Positions 52,701 through 60,739 of a DNA stretch of 64,000 nucleotides are shown here, in pieces. The translations under genes were made by a program, and so were the position numbers. The notes below the pieces were generated by a model. The model was not told the DNA's origin. It searched no databases and saw nothing but the letters and a program-made list of their open reading frames with translations. Where the stretch lies: the NCBI RefSeq assembly GCF_900106585.1, contig NZ_FNWH01000006.1, forward strand, positions 372,001-436,000. Direction: 5' to 3'. The DNA comes from Acidaminococcus timonensis. GTDB lineage: Bacteria > Bacillota > Negativicutes > Acidaminococcales > Acidaminococcaceae. How positions within the stretch are numbered: position 1 is the first letter of the stretch; the number at the start of each line of letters is the position of its first letter.

Positions 52701-54683
52701 AACATTGCCAATCCGGAGGATATCCGGAAACTGCGGAACATCTTCCGGGACAAGGAACTGTACCTGGCCGTGGGATCCGATGTGGTGGAGAATGCCTCGG
52801 CGTACCGGCTGGCGCCGGCCGAAGATTCCATCCATTCTCTCAACCACATCATCTTTGAACGGGAGACCCGGGAGAACAGCAACTGGTATACGGATGCACC
52901 GGCCGGGAAGGAGAAGGAACGGACGGCGGAAAAACAGATCCGGGGGAAGATCCTCCATTTGAAGCTGGACAAATTCTACGAAGATGTGAGTTCCACCCGG
53001 ATCCGGGAAAACATTGACCAGAACCGGGATGTTTCTGCCCTGATGGATCCGGTGGCCCAGAATTTCATCTATGCCAACAATCTGTACCTGCGGGAACCGG
53101 CCTATAAACATGTGCTGGAAGCCCGGGAAATCGGCATCGGAGAGTTCCGGCCCCGGAAATGGACCGACCTGCCCCAGCTGCGGTCCCTGCTGGAGGAACA
53201 GGGGGAGGGGTCCCTGCTGGTGCAGCGGTACCTGGCCTGGGAAAGGGAAGATGGACGGCCCCGGGTCTTCACCCAATATGTGGACGGGGGAGAAAAGGGA
53301 GGCCATCTGGCAGCTTTTGGCGCCGTCCACCAGGTCCCGGTCCAGGAACTCCTGATGGAATTCCGGGATCCCCGGGTGGCAGAGCATGTACGGGAGGAAG
53401 CCTCCGGAAGGATCGCGGCCCTGGGCTGTTTTGCCGTCAGCGGGAACAGCTCCATTTCCCATCCGGGGCAGATCCTTCTCACCGAAATCATGACAGAACT
53501 GATCAACCGGGATTTCACCTATGTGGTCTACCATCCGGTGGATCCATCCGGGTACCGGGAAGAGACGGTGGAAATCCTGATCCGGCAGGGATTTGTGGAT
53601 ATTGCGCCGGAAGGGGCACCCCATCCGGTCTATGCGGTCCAGATCAAATCCCCGGTGGTGCTGTTCCGGGATGTGGAGACCACCATCAAGAATCCCTTCA
53701 ACAAGAACCGCCGTGTCCGCAGTGCCCTGGACCGGGCCCATAACAATCTGCTGCGGGTGCTCCGGCAGCTCTATCCCGGAAAGCTGCTCCTCTGTTTCAA
53801 TCCCAGTGCCATGCATTACCGGATCATCCAGAAAGTGGCCCGGCTGAATGGGGTGTCCACCCTGGAAGATCCCAAAAAGCGCCGGGGGCCCTATATGTCC
53901 GTTCCCTTTGGGAAGGCCCTCAGTGATGTGCTGGTCCCCAATACGGTGACCAAGGCCCTCCATATCGAAAAATATTTCAACCGGTCCGTGAAGGGGTTCA
54001 CCCTGGCGGAAGCCCACCATTATGCCACGGTGGACAACCAGGTGAAGACCATCCGCTCTTTTGGCCGGCCGGTGATCCTCATTGACGACCTTCTGGAAAA
54101 AGGCCACCGGATGCGGATGCTGACCCCCTATCTGAAAAAGAACGATGTACCGGTCCTGGAAGTACTGGTGGGGGTCATGACCGGCTGCGGCATGGATTTG
54201 ATGGCCCAGCAGGGATTCCGGTGCCAGTGTGCCTATTTCCTGCCCTCTCTGGAGCTGTGGCTCAACGAACGGGACTGCTACCCCTTCATCGGCGGGGACA
54301 GCATCGACAATGCCAACAACTACAGCGGCTATGACAGGAATCCTTCCGTGAACCTGATCCTGCCCTATGTGAAACCGGAATTCATCTGCCAGGGCAATGG
54401 AGACGCGGCCTACCTGTATTCGCTCACCTGTCTCCAGAATGCCAAACTGATCATGGAGACCCTGCAGGACGAATACCAGGCCCTGTACGAAAAACGGCTG
54501 ACCCTGAAACGGCTGGGAGAAGTGATTTCCGTCCTGCGGATCCCGGATGTGGACATCGGGGTGAAATTCGATTCCAATATGGATCCCACCCGTTTCATTG
54601 AAAATGATATGGAACGACTGATCCGGCTGCGCTGGGGAGAAGCAGGCCCCCGGCTGTATGACCGGAACCGGGGCGGCGAGTGA
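49746..54683 (+). CDS. 1645-residue multidomain protein: HD hydrolase, helical repeats, NadD-like nucleotidyltransferase, GNAT, phosphoribosyltransferase
   Basis: No single known enzyme has this layout in my knowledge. An HD phosphohydrolase domain lies at about 180-330 (H189 in TLGHIGG, H223-D224 in AAIHDIGKYG, H265, D286). A long helical-repeat region follows at about 340-890. A nucleotidyltransferase of the NadD/CoaD fold starts near 912 with YPGTFDPFSSGH (H929) and has the second motif SSTRIREN at 1082. A GNAT-like acetyltransferase lies at about 1120-1300. A phosphoribosyltransferase-like domain from about 1310 has the PRPP loop VILIDDLLEKGHRM (D1447-D1448). It is cytoplasmic. A nucleotide-based product or cofactor is suggested. 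It is first in an operon with an LDH-like and a flavoprotein gene. Confidence 0.8.
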   Translation: MKEMENTIRLWECIQEAMVAPAFCRSLGLAPEQMRQQLRDWEMEKACALLESAADPQGRFPGAAVLEILRGFLPVLADEPPQGWLKDCYQALLRNLFPETTEPEPSPEADRYGTGRRILLQILRGLYHYEKLRCVFDPRRNIALLPVKEIRKEHYTREYLRFCTLVRDRYLYEFMRLGTEVTPFNTLGHIGGVAYVAVFMARQLHERGVPVDVALIAGAAAIHDIGKYGCRKGEEKRVPYLHYYYTDLFCEREGLPQMGHIAANHSVWDLELENLSVESLLLIYADFRVKSTRDRQGREVIHFYTLEEAFDVILQKLDQVDGAKRKRYQKVYRKLADFEAYMEELGVTLELPEDFSPVPSQQRVRPAREYALLEGQEVVRQLKYAAIAHNIRLMSLFRSERDFGNLIEGARSQTNWKNLRAYISIFEEYSTYMTERQKLMTLQFLYEQLSHQEEDIRVQAAALMGKITANFNERYTKELPRGVRLPRKKITNQILFRHYLEMIIEPERRYTQQHKNRIGACLGPFLRAVLSTRYQRVGTALANIAEERHPTALYLEILRTWYEKPDLTAEQRMILLQALLYLRPEDLTETFCRQVGRTLEKMGEDDRLIVRIGALYATHHLFGEKEGKEALFSRLRRTMELPEAPGEFAEKESSLFLEDLKSGVHWIIKMANIHLMCHALLQGRERGNVMHLGMHLCNLVKVSEYLAVRQTAGEALLDIADSMTYAQRNEMAVELFNGLEIGDQQITKYVPEYLGRMILKLLPEELDEFLNSLQEDMDSTNFQLAGAAVDTMGVVLENFQDFARRFPEQEKQNGERQLRLLYAILRAFAHYNRELSRDAFRSLAAYVFHSSQMPEARKEFLFLHSCKKIWVLLQENTESKLDFYSNAAVLNHIYRYISQVEAAAGGFAFPRKQKVCFYPGTFDPFSSGHKAVARRIRDMGFVVYLALDEFSWSKHTQPRLMRRKIMNMSVADLEDIYPFSENLPVNIANPEDIRKLRNIFRDKELYLAVGSDVVENASAYRLAPAEDSIHSLNHIIFERETRENSNWYTDAPAGKEKERTAEKQIRGKILHLKLDKFYEDVSSTRIRENIDQNRDVSALMDPVAQNFIYANNLYLREPAYKHVLEAREIGIGEFRPRKWTDLPQLRSLLEEQGEGSLLVQRYLAWEREDGRPRVFTQYVDGGEKGGHLAAFGAVHQVPVQELLMEFRDPRVAEHVREEASGRIAALGCFAVSGNSSISHPGQILLTEIMTELINRDFTYVVYHPVDPSGYREETVEILIRQGFVDIAPEGAPHPVYAVQIKSPVVLFRDVETTIKNPFNKNRRVRSALDRAHNNLLRVLRQLYPGKLLLCFNPSAMHYRIIQKVARLNGVSTLEDPKKRRGPYMSVPFGKALSDVLVPNTVTKALHIEKYFNRSVKGFTLAEAHHYATVDNQVKTIRSFGRPVILIDDLLEKGHRMRMLTPYLKKNDVPVLEVLVGVMTGCGMDLMAQQGFRCQCAYFLPSLELWLNERDCYPFIGGDSIDNANNYSGYDRNPSVNLILPYVKPEFICQGNGDAAYLYSLTCLQNAKLIMETLQDEYQALYEKRLTLKRLGEVISVLRIPDVDIGVKFDSNMDPTRFIENDMERLIRLRWGEAGPRLYDRNRGGE

Positions 54684-54711
54684 GCCGTCCCCTGGAAAGG
54701 AGAACTGCATT

Positions 54712-55698
54712 ATGGAAAACAACTGGCTTCATCTCAGTGATCTGCCCCGGGAAGCAGGGGTAACCAGACCTTTGTCCCTGGCCGGACGGCCGGCCCTCCG
54801 GGACAAGAACCGGGTCCATATCCTGGCCCTGGGGGATGTGGGACGGACCATGCTCATCGGGCTCCGGCTCCTGGGAGCGGATTCCATTGCCTCCCTGGGA
54901 TTGTGTGACCTGAACCGGAAGAACCTGGAACGGCTGGAAATCGAAATCAACCAGATCCGGTATCCTTTTCCCAAGGGAGACCAGGTGCTGCCGCCAGTGG
55001 ATCTGGTGGACGAGGACCATCTCTTTGCCTGTGATGTGTTCATTTTCTGTGCCACCAAAGGAACGCCGCCCATAGGGGCCAAAGGGGACATGCGGATGGT
55101 CCAGCTGGAAGCCAACCGGGAACTGGTCCGCCATTTCGGGGAACTGGCCCGGAAGGCGAAGTTCCGGGGTCTGGCCTGCATCGTTTCCGATCCGGTGGAC
55201 AACCTGTGCCGGGCCTTCCTGGAAAGTTCGGGCCTTGCTCCCTGGCAGGTCCAGGGCTATGGGCTGGGCGTCATGCACGCCCGGGCCTGCTACTATGCGG
55301 AAAAAGATCCCCGGCTGGTCCATTACCTGACAGAGGGACGGGCTTTCGGCCCCCATGGCCAGGATCTGGTGATCGCCGACAGCCTGGACCATTACGACGA
55401 TGCCCTGTCCCGGGAATTGACCCGGAAAACCGTCACCTGCAATCTGGCGGTGCGGGAACTGGGCTACAAACCGTACCTGGCGCCGGCCCTTTCCAGCGCG
55501 GCCCTGTCCATCCTGCTGACTCTCCGGGGGGAGTGGCACTACGGGTCCCTGTACCTGGGCGACGAAACAGAGGGCGCTTTCCTGGGCATGAAGAACCGTC
55601 TCACGGAAAAGGGCTTTGAATATGAGGACGCGGCGCTTTGTCCGGAACTGTACGACCGGGTCCGCCACGCCTATCTGAATCTGTGCCGGATGAAGTAA
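54712..55698 (+). CDS. Lactate/malate-dehydrogenase-like protein of the fusion operon
   Basis: The 328-residue protein starts with a Rossmann motif (VHILALGDVGRTMLIGLRLLG), an acidic strand end (LCDLN) for NAD ribose and DVFIFCATKGTPPIGAKG, all as in the LDH/MDH family. IVSDPVDNLCRAF parallels the NPVD motif. The catalytic histidine motif is GPHGQD (usual GEHGDS). The usual LDSAR becomes VMHAR: the arginine is kept but the catalytic aspartate is replaced, so activity may differ. ATG 54712 follows GAAAGGAGAA, 28 bp after the giant gene. Confidence 0.75.
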   Translation: MENNWLHLSDLPREAGVTRPLSLAGRPALRDKNRVHILALGDVGRTMLIGLRLLGADSIASLGLCDLNRKNLERLEIEINQIRYPFPKGDQVLPPVDLVDEDHLFACDVFIFCATKGTPPIGAKGDMRMVQLEANRELVRHFGELARKAKFRGLACIVSDPVDNLCRAFLESSGLAPWQVQGYGLGVMHARACYYAEKDPRLVHYLTEGRAFGPHGQDLVIADSLDHYDDALSRELTRKTVTCNLAVRELGYKPYLAPALSSAALSILLTLRGEWHYGSLYLGDETEGAFLGMKNRLTEKGFEYEDAALCPELYDRVRHAYLNLCRMK

Positions 55699-55721
55699 CC
55701 GGCCAGGCAGAGAAGGGATGG

Positions 55722-56813
55722 ATGATGTTTTACGTAATTAAAATGGGCTGGCAGGAAGAGGGAGCCACCCGGCGGGTGGACGGGGCACTGGCCTGTGCCC
55801 TGGCAGGCCATCCCCATCAGGTGGTGGACCGGTTCAGTGAGTTCGTTCGGCTGTTTCCGGAAACCGGTCCCCGGGAGCCCGGTCCCCATCGGCTGCTGTT
55901 TGCCGTGAACCTGTCCCGGGGCGGCATCAGCGTGGGATTTGCCCGGGTCATCGCCTATATTTCCCTCCATCTCCACTGTCTGGAAAACTGTGCCGGCAGC
56001 GTGGTGGTGGACGGGGAGGATGAGCTGTTCACCAAAAAGGCCGGCCGGGAAATGATCTTCATTGCCAACCGGTCAGGCTGTGCCTTTCCGGGGGCGCCCC
56101 TGGTGGAAGCCACCGGCTCTCTGTACAACTTCAACATCCAGGCCCGGATCCAGGGCATCAGCAATCCGGAGGCCTACGAAAAGGCCCTGGCCCGCCTGGT
56201 GGACCAGCTGCTGTCTTTTCCCGGTACCCCGGAAACAGGCAGCCGCCGGATCGCCCTGTTCCATGCCAGCAGCCGGGAGACTTCCAATACTCTGCTGCTG
56301 TGGAACCTGATCCGAAAGGACCTGGAGGGCCGGGCCCGGATCCGGGAAGTGAACCTGCGGAACGGGACTTTGGTGGATTGCCGGGGGTGCAGCTACGAAG
56401 CCTGTCTCCATTTTGGGGAACAGGGGGATTGTTTTTATGGCGGGGTGATGGTGGAAGAAGGGTATCCGGCCATCCGGGAAAGTGATACCCTGGTCTTTGC
56501 CTGTCCCAACTACAATGATGCAGTCAGCGCCAATCTCATGGCCTTTTTCAACCGGATGACGGCCCTGTACCGGACCGACTTCCGGGAATTCGCCAAAAAG
56601 CGGATCTTTGCGCTGGTGGTCAGCGGGTACAGTGGAGGAGACATTGTAGCAGAGCAGGTGATCGATGCCCTGAACTGCAACAAGCATTTCCTCCTGCCCC
56701 CTCATTTTGCCCTGATGGAGACCGCCAATGATCCGGGGAGCATCCTGAGGAATCCGGGACTGGAAGCGCGGGCGGCGGAAATGGCCGGCAGGATCCTGGG
56801 GGAGGAAATATAA
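55722..56813 (+). CDS. Flavodoxin-fold NAD(P)H-dependent reductase-like protein of the fusion operon
   Basis: The 363-residue protein has two parts. Residues 1-185 are of unknown fold (HRLLFAVNLSRGGISVGFAR and GCAFPGAPLVEATGSLYNFN). Residues 190-363 look like an FMN reductase: RRIALFHASSRETSNTLLLW at the FMN phosphate loop and SDTLVFACPNYNDAVSANL then MAFFNRMTALY at the flavin-binding loop. A CRGCSYEACLHFGEQGDC cysteine cluster between them may hold a metal or iron-sulfur centre, as in iron-sulfur flavoproteins. ATG 55722 or 55725 follows AGAAGGG, 23 bp after the LDH-like gene, so this is the third operon member. Confidence 0.7.
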   Translation: MMFYVIKMGWQEEGATRRVDGALACALAGHPHQVVDRFSEFVRLFPETGPREPGPHRLLFAVNLSRGGISVGFARVIAYISLHLHCLENCAGSVVVDGEDELFTKKAGREMIFIANRSGCAFPGAPLVEATGSLYNFNIQARIQGISNPEAYEKALARLVDQLLSFPGTPETGSRRIALFHASSRETSNTLLLWNLIRKDLEGRARIREVNLRNGTLVDCRGCSYEACLHFGEQGDCFYGGVMVEEGYPAIRESDTLVFACPNYNDAVSANLMAFFNRMTALYRTDFREFAKKRIFALVVSGYSGGDIVAEQVIDALNCNKHFLLPPHFALMETANDPGSILRNPGLEARAAEMAGRILGEEI

Positions 56814-56823
56814 ATTTTTCTCT

Positions 56824-56890
56824 TTTTAAAACAATTTAGATGTTGTACAATAAGAAGCTGTAACCGACTGTTGCGGAAAGGCTTCTTTTT
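56824..56890 (+). promoter_or_regulatory. Promoter followed at once by a terminator hairpin
   Basis: TTTAAA (56824-56829), 16 bp, TACAAT (56846-56851). Hairpin AGAAGC..GCTTCT with TTTTTG occupies 56853-56890. The left arm is upstream of the predicted start near 56858, so the hairpin should stop only read-through from the fusion operon. Confidence 0.55.
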
Positions 56891-56935
56891 GTCTATTCCG
56901 CGACAGCTACTTTTCCAGAAAGAAGGCTTTCCACC

Positions 56936-58348
56936 GTGACCCTTTCCAAAAAATGGCAACAACTGATTTTCTGCGGCATCCTGGGTGCACTGTTTTTCCT
57001 GGTGCCGCCTCCGGGCGACCTGGCACCTGCAGGCTGGCACGTTTTTGGCGTCTTTGCCGCCACCATCCTGGGCCTGATCCTGAAACCCATGCCCATGGGG
57101 GTCATGGCCCTTTTGGGCATGGTGAGCCTGTGCCTGACCCGGACCCTGACCCTGAAAGAGGCCCTCAGCGGCTTCAGCATTCCCACCATCTGGCTGGTGG
57201 TGGTGGCTTTTTTCATTTCCCGGGGCATCGTGAAGACCGGGCTGGGGGAGCGCATCGCCTATCTGTTCGTGGAGCGGTTCGGCAGGAAGCCTCTGTTTTT
57301 GGCCTATTCTCTGGTGGCCAGCGACCTGGTGATTGCACCGGCCATGCCCAGCAATACCGCCCGGGCCGGCGGCATCCTGGCCCCCATTGTCCAGTCCCTG
57401 AACCTGACCTTCGGCTCCGATCCCCGGAAGGGGACGGAAAAGAAGCTGGGAAGCTTCCTGATCCCGGTGGTATTCCAGTGTGACGTGGTGATTTCCGCCG
57501 TGTTCCTGACCTCCATGGCTGCCAATCCCATGGCTGTCAGCTTTGCCGGTGATCTGCTGGGGGTGAACATGACCTGGGGCGGCTGGCTGGCGGCTTCCTG
57601 CGTGCCGGCGGTGCTCTCCCTGGTCCTGTATCCCCTGGTGATCTATAAGCTGGATCCGCCGGAGCTGAAGGAGACCCCGGAAGCACCGGCCCTGGCCCGG
57701 AAAAAACTGGATGCCATGGGAGCCATGAAACGGTCGGAAAAAGCCATGGCTGCCATTTTCTTCCTGCTGATCGTCCTGTGGGCCGGGGGCCGCTACATCG
57801 GCCTGTCCGAAACCCTGACAGCTTTCATCGGGCTGGGCCTTTTGCTGCTGTCCGGGGTGCTCACCTGGGATGACGTGAAAAGCGAGAAAGGGGCCTGGGA
57901 CGCCCTGGTCTGGTTCGCCATCCTGGTGATGATGGCCAATTTCCTGAATGCCAAGGGCATGATCTCCTGGTTCAGCCGGGAAATGGGCAGTCTGGTGGCC
58001 GGGGATAACGGGGTGGTGGCCATGGGCATCCTGGCGGTGGTGTATTTCTATTCCCATTACCTGTTTGCCAGCAGTACGGCCCATGTCAGCGCCATGTACG
58101 CGGCCTTCCTCAGCATCATGGCCAGCGCCGGGGCACCGCCCACCATGGCGGCCTATGTGCTGGCCTGGTTCAGCAGCCTGTTCGGCTGCCTGACCCATTA
58201 CGGCTCCGGCCCGGCACCCATTTTCTTTGGAGCGGGATATGTATCCCAGAATCGATGGTGGGAAATCGGGTTCCTTCTGTCGGTGCTGTCCATCCTGATC
58301 TGGGGTGGTGTGGGCTGTCTGTGGGGCAAAGTGCTGGGCATGTGGTAA
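56936..58348 (+). CDS. DASS-family anion:sodium symporter (dicarboxylate/citrate type)
   Basis: The 470-residue inner membrane protein has about 11-12 hydrophobic segments. Family motifs include SNTARAGGILAPIV near 143 (usually SNTATAA), TWDDVKSEKGAWDALVWFAIL near 298, and SSTAHVSAMYAAFLSI near 384. It probably imports malate, fumarate, 2-oxoglutarate or citrate, which suits an amino-acid/dicarboxylate fermenter. The start is GTG 56936; AGAAAGAAGG lies 8-17 bases before it. No ATG gives a better start without losing the first membrane segment. Confidence 0.88.
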   Translation: MTLSKKWQQLIFCGILGALFFLVPPPGDLAPAGWHVFGVFAATILGLILKPMPMGVMALLGMVSLCLTRTLTLKEALSGFSIPTIWLVVVAFFISRGIVKTGLGERIAYLFVERFGRKPLFLAYSLVASDLVIAPAMPSNTARAGGILAPIVQSLNLTFGSDPRKGTEKKLGSFLIPVVFQCDVVISAVFLTSMAANPMAVSFAGDLLGVNMTWGGWLAASCVPAVLSLVLYPLVIYKLDPPELKETPEAPALARKKLDAMGAMKRSEKAMAAIFFLLIVLWAGGRYIGLSETLTAFIGLGLLLLSGVLTWDDVKSEKGAWDALVWFAILVMMANFLNAKGMISWFSREMGSLVAGDNGVVAMGILAVVYFYSHYLFASSTAHVSAMYAAFLSIMASAGAPPTMAAYVLAWFSSLFGCLTHYGSGPAPIFFGAGYVSQNRWWEIGFLLSVLSILIWGGVGCLWGKVLGMW

Positions 58349-58434
58349 GACCGGTGACAAAAATTGTATTTTCCGAAAACGGTGGATTGTGATAGAATAA
58401 TAAGCAAATATTGTACCTGGAAAGGCGGAGAAAG

Positions 58435-59895
58435 ATGAAACAGTTTGATGCACGAAATCTGTCCATGGTTTTCGATCTGTACGAGATGACCATGGCCAAC
58501 GGGTATTTTGAAGACAGAAAACGGGATCAGGATGATTACGTTTCTTTCGATGTATTTTACCGGAACAATCCGGACGGAGGCGGTTTTGCCATTTTTGCCG
58601 GTCTGGAACAGGTGCTGGACTACCTGGAAAATATGCACTTCTCCACAGAGGACATCTCCTATCTGCGCAGCCTTCATGTGTTCAGCGAACCCTTTCTGCA
58701 GTGGCTGGAAACCTACCAGTTCCGGGGCAATGTGTACGCCATGCCGGAAGGCAGCATCATCTACCCGGATGAACCCCTGCTGACGGTCTATGCGCCCCTG
58801 ATCGATGCCCAGCTGGTGGAAACAGCCATCCTGTGCCAGGTTAACCACCAGTCCCTGATTGCCACCAAGGCCCAGCGGATCGTGAAAGCGGCCCAGGGAC
58901 GGGGTGTTTCCGACTTCGGTGCCCGCCGGGCCCACAATATGGATGCTGCCGTCTACGGCGCTCGGGCGGCCTATATCGGCGGAGCGGACAGCACGGCCAC
59001 CGTATTGGCCGGCCAGATGTTCAACATCCCGGTGAGCGGTACCATGGCCCACAGCTGGGTGATGTACTACGACGATGAATATACGGCGTTCAAACGGTTT
59101 GCCGAAATCTATCCGGATAACGCCATCCTGCTGGTGGATACCTACGATGTGCTGGATTCCGGTGTACCCAATGCCATCCGGGTGGCCAAAGAGGTGCTGG
59201 AACCCATGGGCAAACGGCTGAAGGGCATCCGCATCGACTCCGGCGACCTGGCCTACCTGTCCAAGCGGGCCCGGAAGATGCTGGACGATGCCGGACTGAC
59301 CGATGCCATCATCGTCATGAGCAACTCCCTGGATGAATATACCATCAGCTCCATCCTGGAACAGGGCGGCTGTGTGGATTCTTTCGGGGTGGGCGAACGG
59401 CTGATCACGGCCAAGAGCGATCCGGTATTCGGCGCCGTGTATAAGCTGGTGGCCGTGCACAAGGATAAGGCCATCATCCCCAAGATCAAGATCTCCGAAA
59501 CCTTTGAGAAAATCACCAACCCGGGCCGGAAACGGGCCTGGAGGGTGTATGACAGGACGGGTCACGCCATTGCGGATCTGTTGACCATGCTGGACGAGGA
59601 TCCCCGCAAAGAGGCGGAATTCCCCTTTGTGGATACCCAGCGGCCCTGGAAGAAGATGAGCTTCCGGGATTGCACGTTCCGGGAACTGCAGGAACTGGTG
59701 CTGGAAAAGGGGAAACGGGTCCATCCGTCCCCGTCCCTGGAGGAAATCCGCCGCTACGTGCATCAGCAGCTGACCAATGAGATCTGGCCGGAAGAGCAGC
59801 GGTTCAGCAATCCCCATGCCCATTTCCTGGATATGAGTCCCAAATACTATGGGATGAAGATGCAGCTGCTGGAAGATGCGAAGAAGGGATTGTAA
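58435..59895 (+). CDS. pncB: Nicotinate phosphoribosyltransferase
   Basis: The 486-residue enzyme makes nicotinate mononucleotide from nicotinate, PRPP and ATP, in the NAD salvage path. Motifs are LYEMTMANGYF at the N-terminus, VSDFGARRAHNMDAA near 160, GTMAHSWVM with the phosphohistidine H206, and IRIDSGDLAYLSKRARKMLD near 264. Length fits the Firmicute type. ATG 58435 follows GGCGGAGAAAG. The nearby giant protein has NadD-like and phosphoribosyltransferase domains, so a link to NAD-like chemistry is worth noting, but the symporter gene intervenes. Confidence 0.95.
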   Translation: MKQFDARNLSMVFDLYEMTMANGYFEDRKRDQDDYVSFDVFYRNNPDGGGFAIFAGLEQVLDYLENMHFSTEDISYLRSLHVFSEPFLQWLETYQFRGNVYAMPEGSIIYPDEPLLTVYAPLIDAQLVETAILCQVNHQSLIATKAQRIVKAAQGRGVSDFGARRAHNMDAAVYGARAAYIGGADSTATVLAGQMFNIPVSGTMAHSWVMYYDDEYTAFKRFAEIYPDNAILLVDTYDVLDSGVPNAIRVAKEVLEPMGKRLKGIRIDSGDLAYLSKRARKMLDDAGLTDAIIVMSNSLDEYTISSILEQGGCVDSFGVGERLITAKSDPVFGAVYKLVAVHKDKAIIPKIKISETFEKITNPGRKRAWRVYDRTGHAIADLLTMLDEDPRKEAEFPFVDTQRPWKKMSFRDCTFRELQELVLEKGKRVHPSPSLEEIRRYVHQQLTNEIWPEEQRFSNPHAHFLDMSPKYYGMKMQLLEDAKKGL

Positions 59896-59899
59896 AAAT

Positions 59900-59975
59900 C
59901 AGTAGTCACTAGTATGCAGTCACTAGTCTCTAGCCGATGGAGAGAACCCGCCCTGGAAACAGGACGGGTTCTTTT
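59900..59975. terminator. Family C core fragment plus terminator after pncB
   Basis: AGTCACTAGT repeats and TAGCCGATGGA (59900-59941) match the middle of family C without its hairpins. They are followed by GAACCCGCCCTG/CAGGACGGGTTC (59944-59971) and TTTTG, an independent intrinsic terminator. Confidence 0.7.
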
Positions 59976-60070
59976 GATGGTAAAAAATATGTTCACTTTC
60001 TTGTCACTGTTTTTGAAACGTGCTACAATGAGTTTGCAGTTATTTTTAAATATTCAGAGGAGGGGTTTTC

Positions 60071-60574
60071 ATGCAATTGAAAAAACTGGCTGTGCTGTTG
60101 ACTCTGGGAGCTACGCTGCTGACGGGGACGGCTTTTGCCGCCGGATCTCCGGCATCTCCTTTCAAAGAGGGAGAACAGGTCTATCCCAAAGGGGAACTGT
60201 TCACCTATGATAAGCAGGATGTAGCCAAGGGCAAGGGGACGGCCTATGGCAAGTTCGCTTTTGCCCGGGATAAAGCTACCCCGGATTCCGCCATCAAGGA
60301 AATGTGCTATCTGACCCTGAAGAAGGGGGCCTCCATCGGCACCCATAAACATGCTTTCAACGAAGATGCCTACATCATCATCTCCGGGGAAGGGATCTTT
60401 ACGGACGGAACCGGCAAGGAAACCGTGGTGAAGGCAGGGGATATCACCATTGCCCGTCCGGGCCAGTCCCATGGGCTGAAAAACGTGAAGAAGACGCCCC
60501 TGGTGTTCCTGGATATCATTGCCCAGAACGACACCTTCCTGAAGAACCATCCGGAAGCCGCACCCAAGAAATGA
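60071..60574 (+). CDS. Secreted cupin-domain protein
   Basis: The 167-residue protein has a clear signal peptide (KKLAVLLTLGATLLTGTAFA, cleavage near residue 23) and one cupin barrel. Motif 1 is GTHKHAFNEDAYIIISGEG with two histidines and a glutamate for a metal. Motif 2 is ITIARPGQSHGLKN with the last histidine. It should act in the periplasm; the role (sugar binding, oxidation or sensing) is unknown. A promoter TTGTCA (60001), 17 bp, TACAAT (60024) precedes it and a terminator follows, so it is monocistronic. Confidence 0.85.
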   Translation: MQLKKLAVLLTLGATLLTGTAFAAGSPASPFKEGEQVYPKGELFTYDKQDVAKGKGTAYGKFAFARDKATPDSAIKEMCYLTLKKGASIGTHKHAFNEDAYIIISGEGIFTDGTGKETVVKAGDITIARPGQSHGLKNVKKTPLVFLDIIAQNDTFLKNHPEAAPKK

Positions 60575-60584
60575 GATCAGTAGG

Positions 60585-60620
60585 AAAAAGGACTGCTGCT
60601 GTGCGCGCAGTCCTTTTTTT
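60585..60620 (+). terminator. Intrinsic terminator after the cupin gene
   Basis: AAAAAGGACTGC..GCAGTCC followed by seven T. Confidence 0.8.
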
Positions 60621-60678
60621 GATAAGAACTTTCTAATAATTGGAATAACGGACATTATATTACCCCCTGCATGGTTTG

Positions 60679-60689
60679 TATGATATAAT
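60679..60689 (+). promoter_or_regulatory. Extended -10 promoter of the carboxyltransferase gene
   Basis: TATGA-TATAAT (TATAAT at 60684-60689) is an extended -10 element about 50 bp before the start codon; TAGGAGGTTG is the ribosome binding site. Confidence 0.55.
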
Positions 60690-60739
60690 ATACATTATAT
60701 GAACCATAAGCTTGTTTCTTACTTATAGGAGGTTGAGCA

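Noticed and set aside
49596-54722. Very long open frame on the minus strand opposite the fusion gene (and similar antisense frames at 38275-40713, 21476-22831, 15501-17531)
   Set aside because: They mirror GC-rich codons of the + strand genes, lack ribosome binding sites, have low-complexity composition (many H, Q, G, P) and show no recognisable domains.
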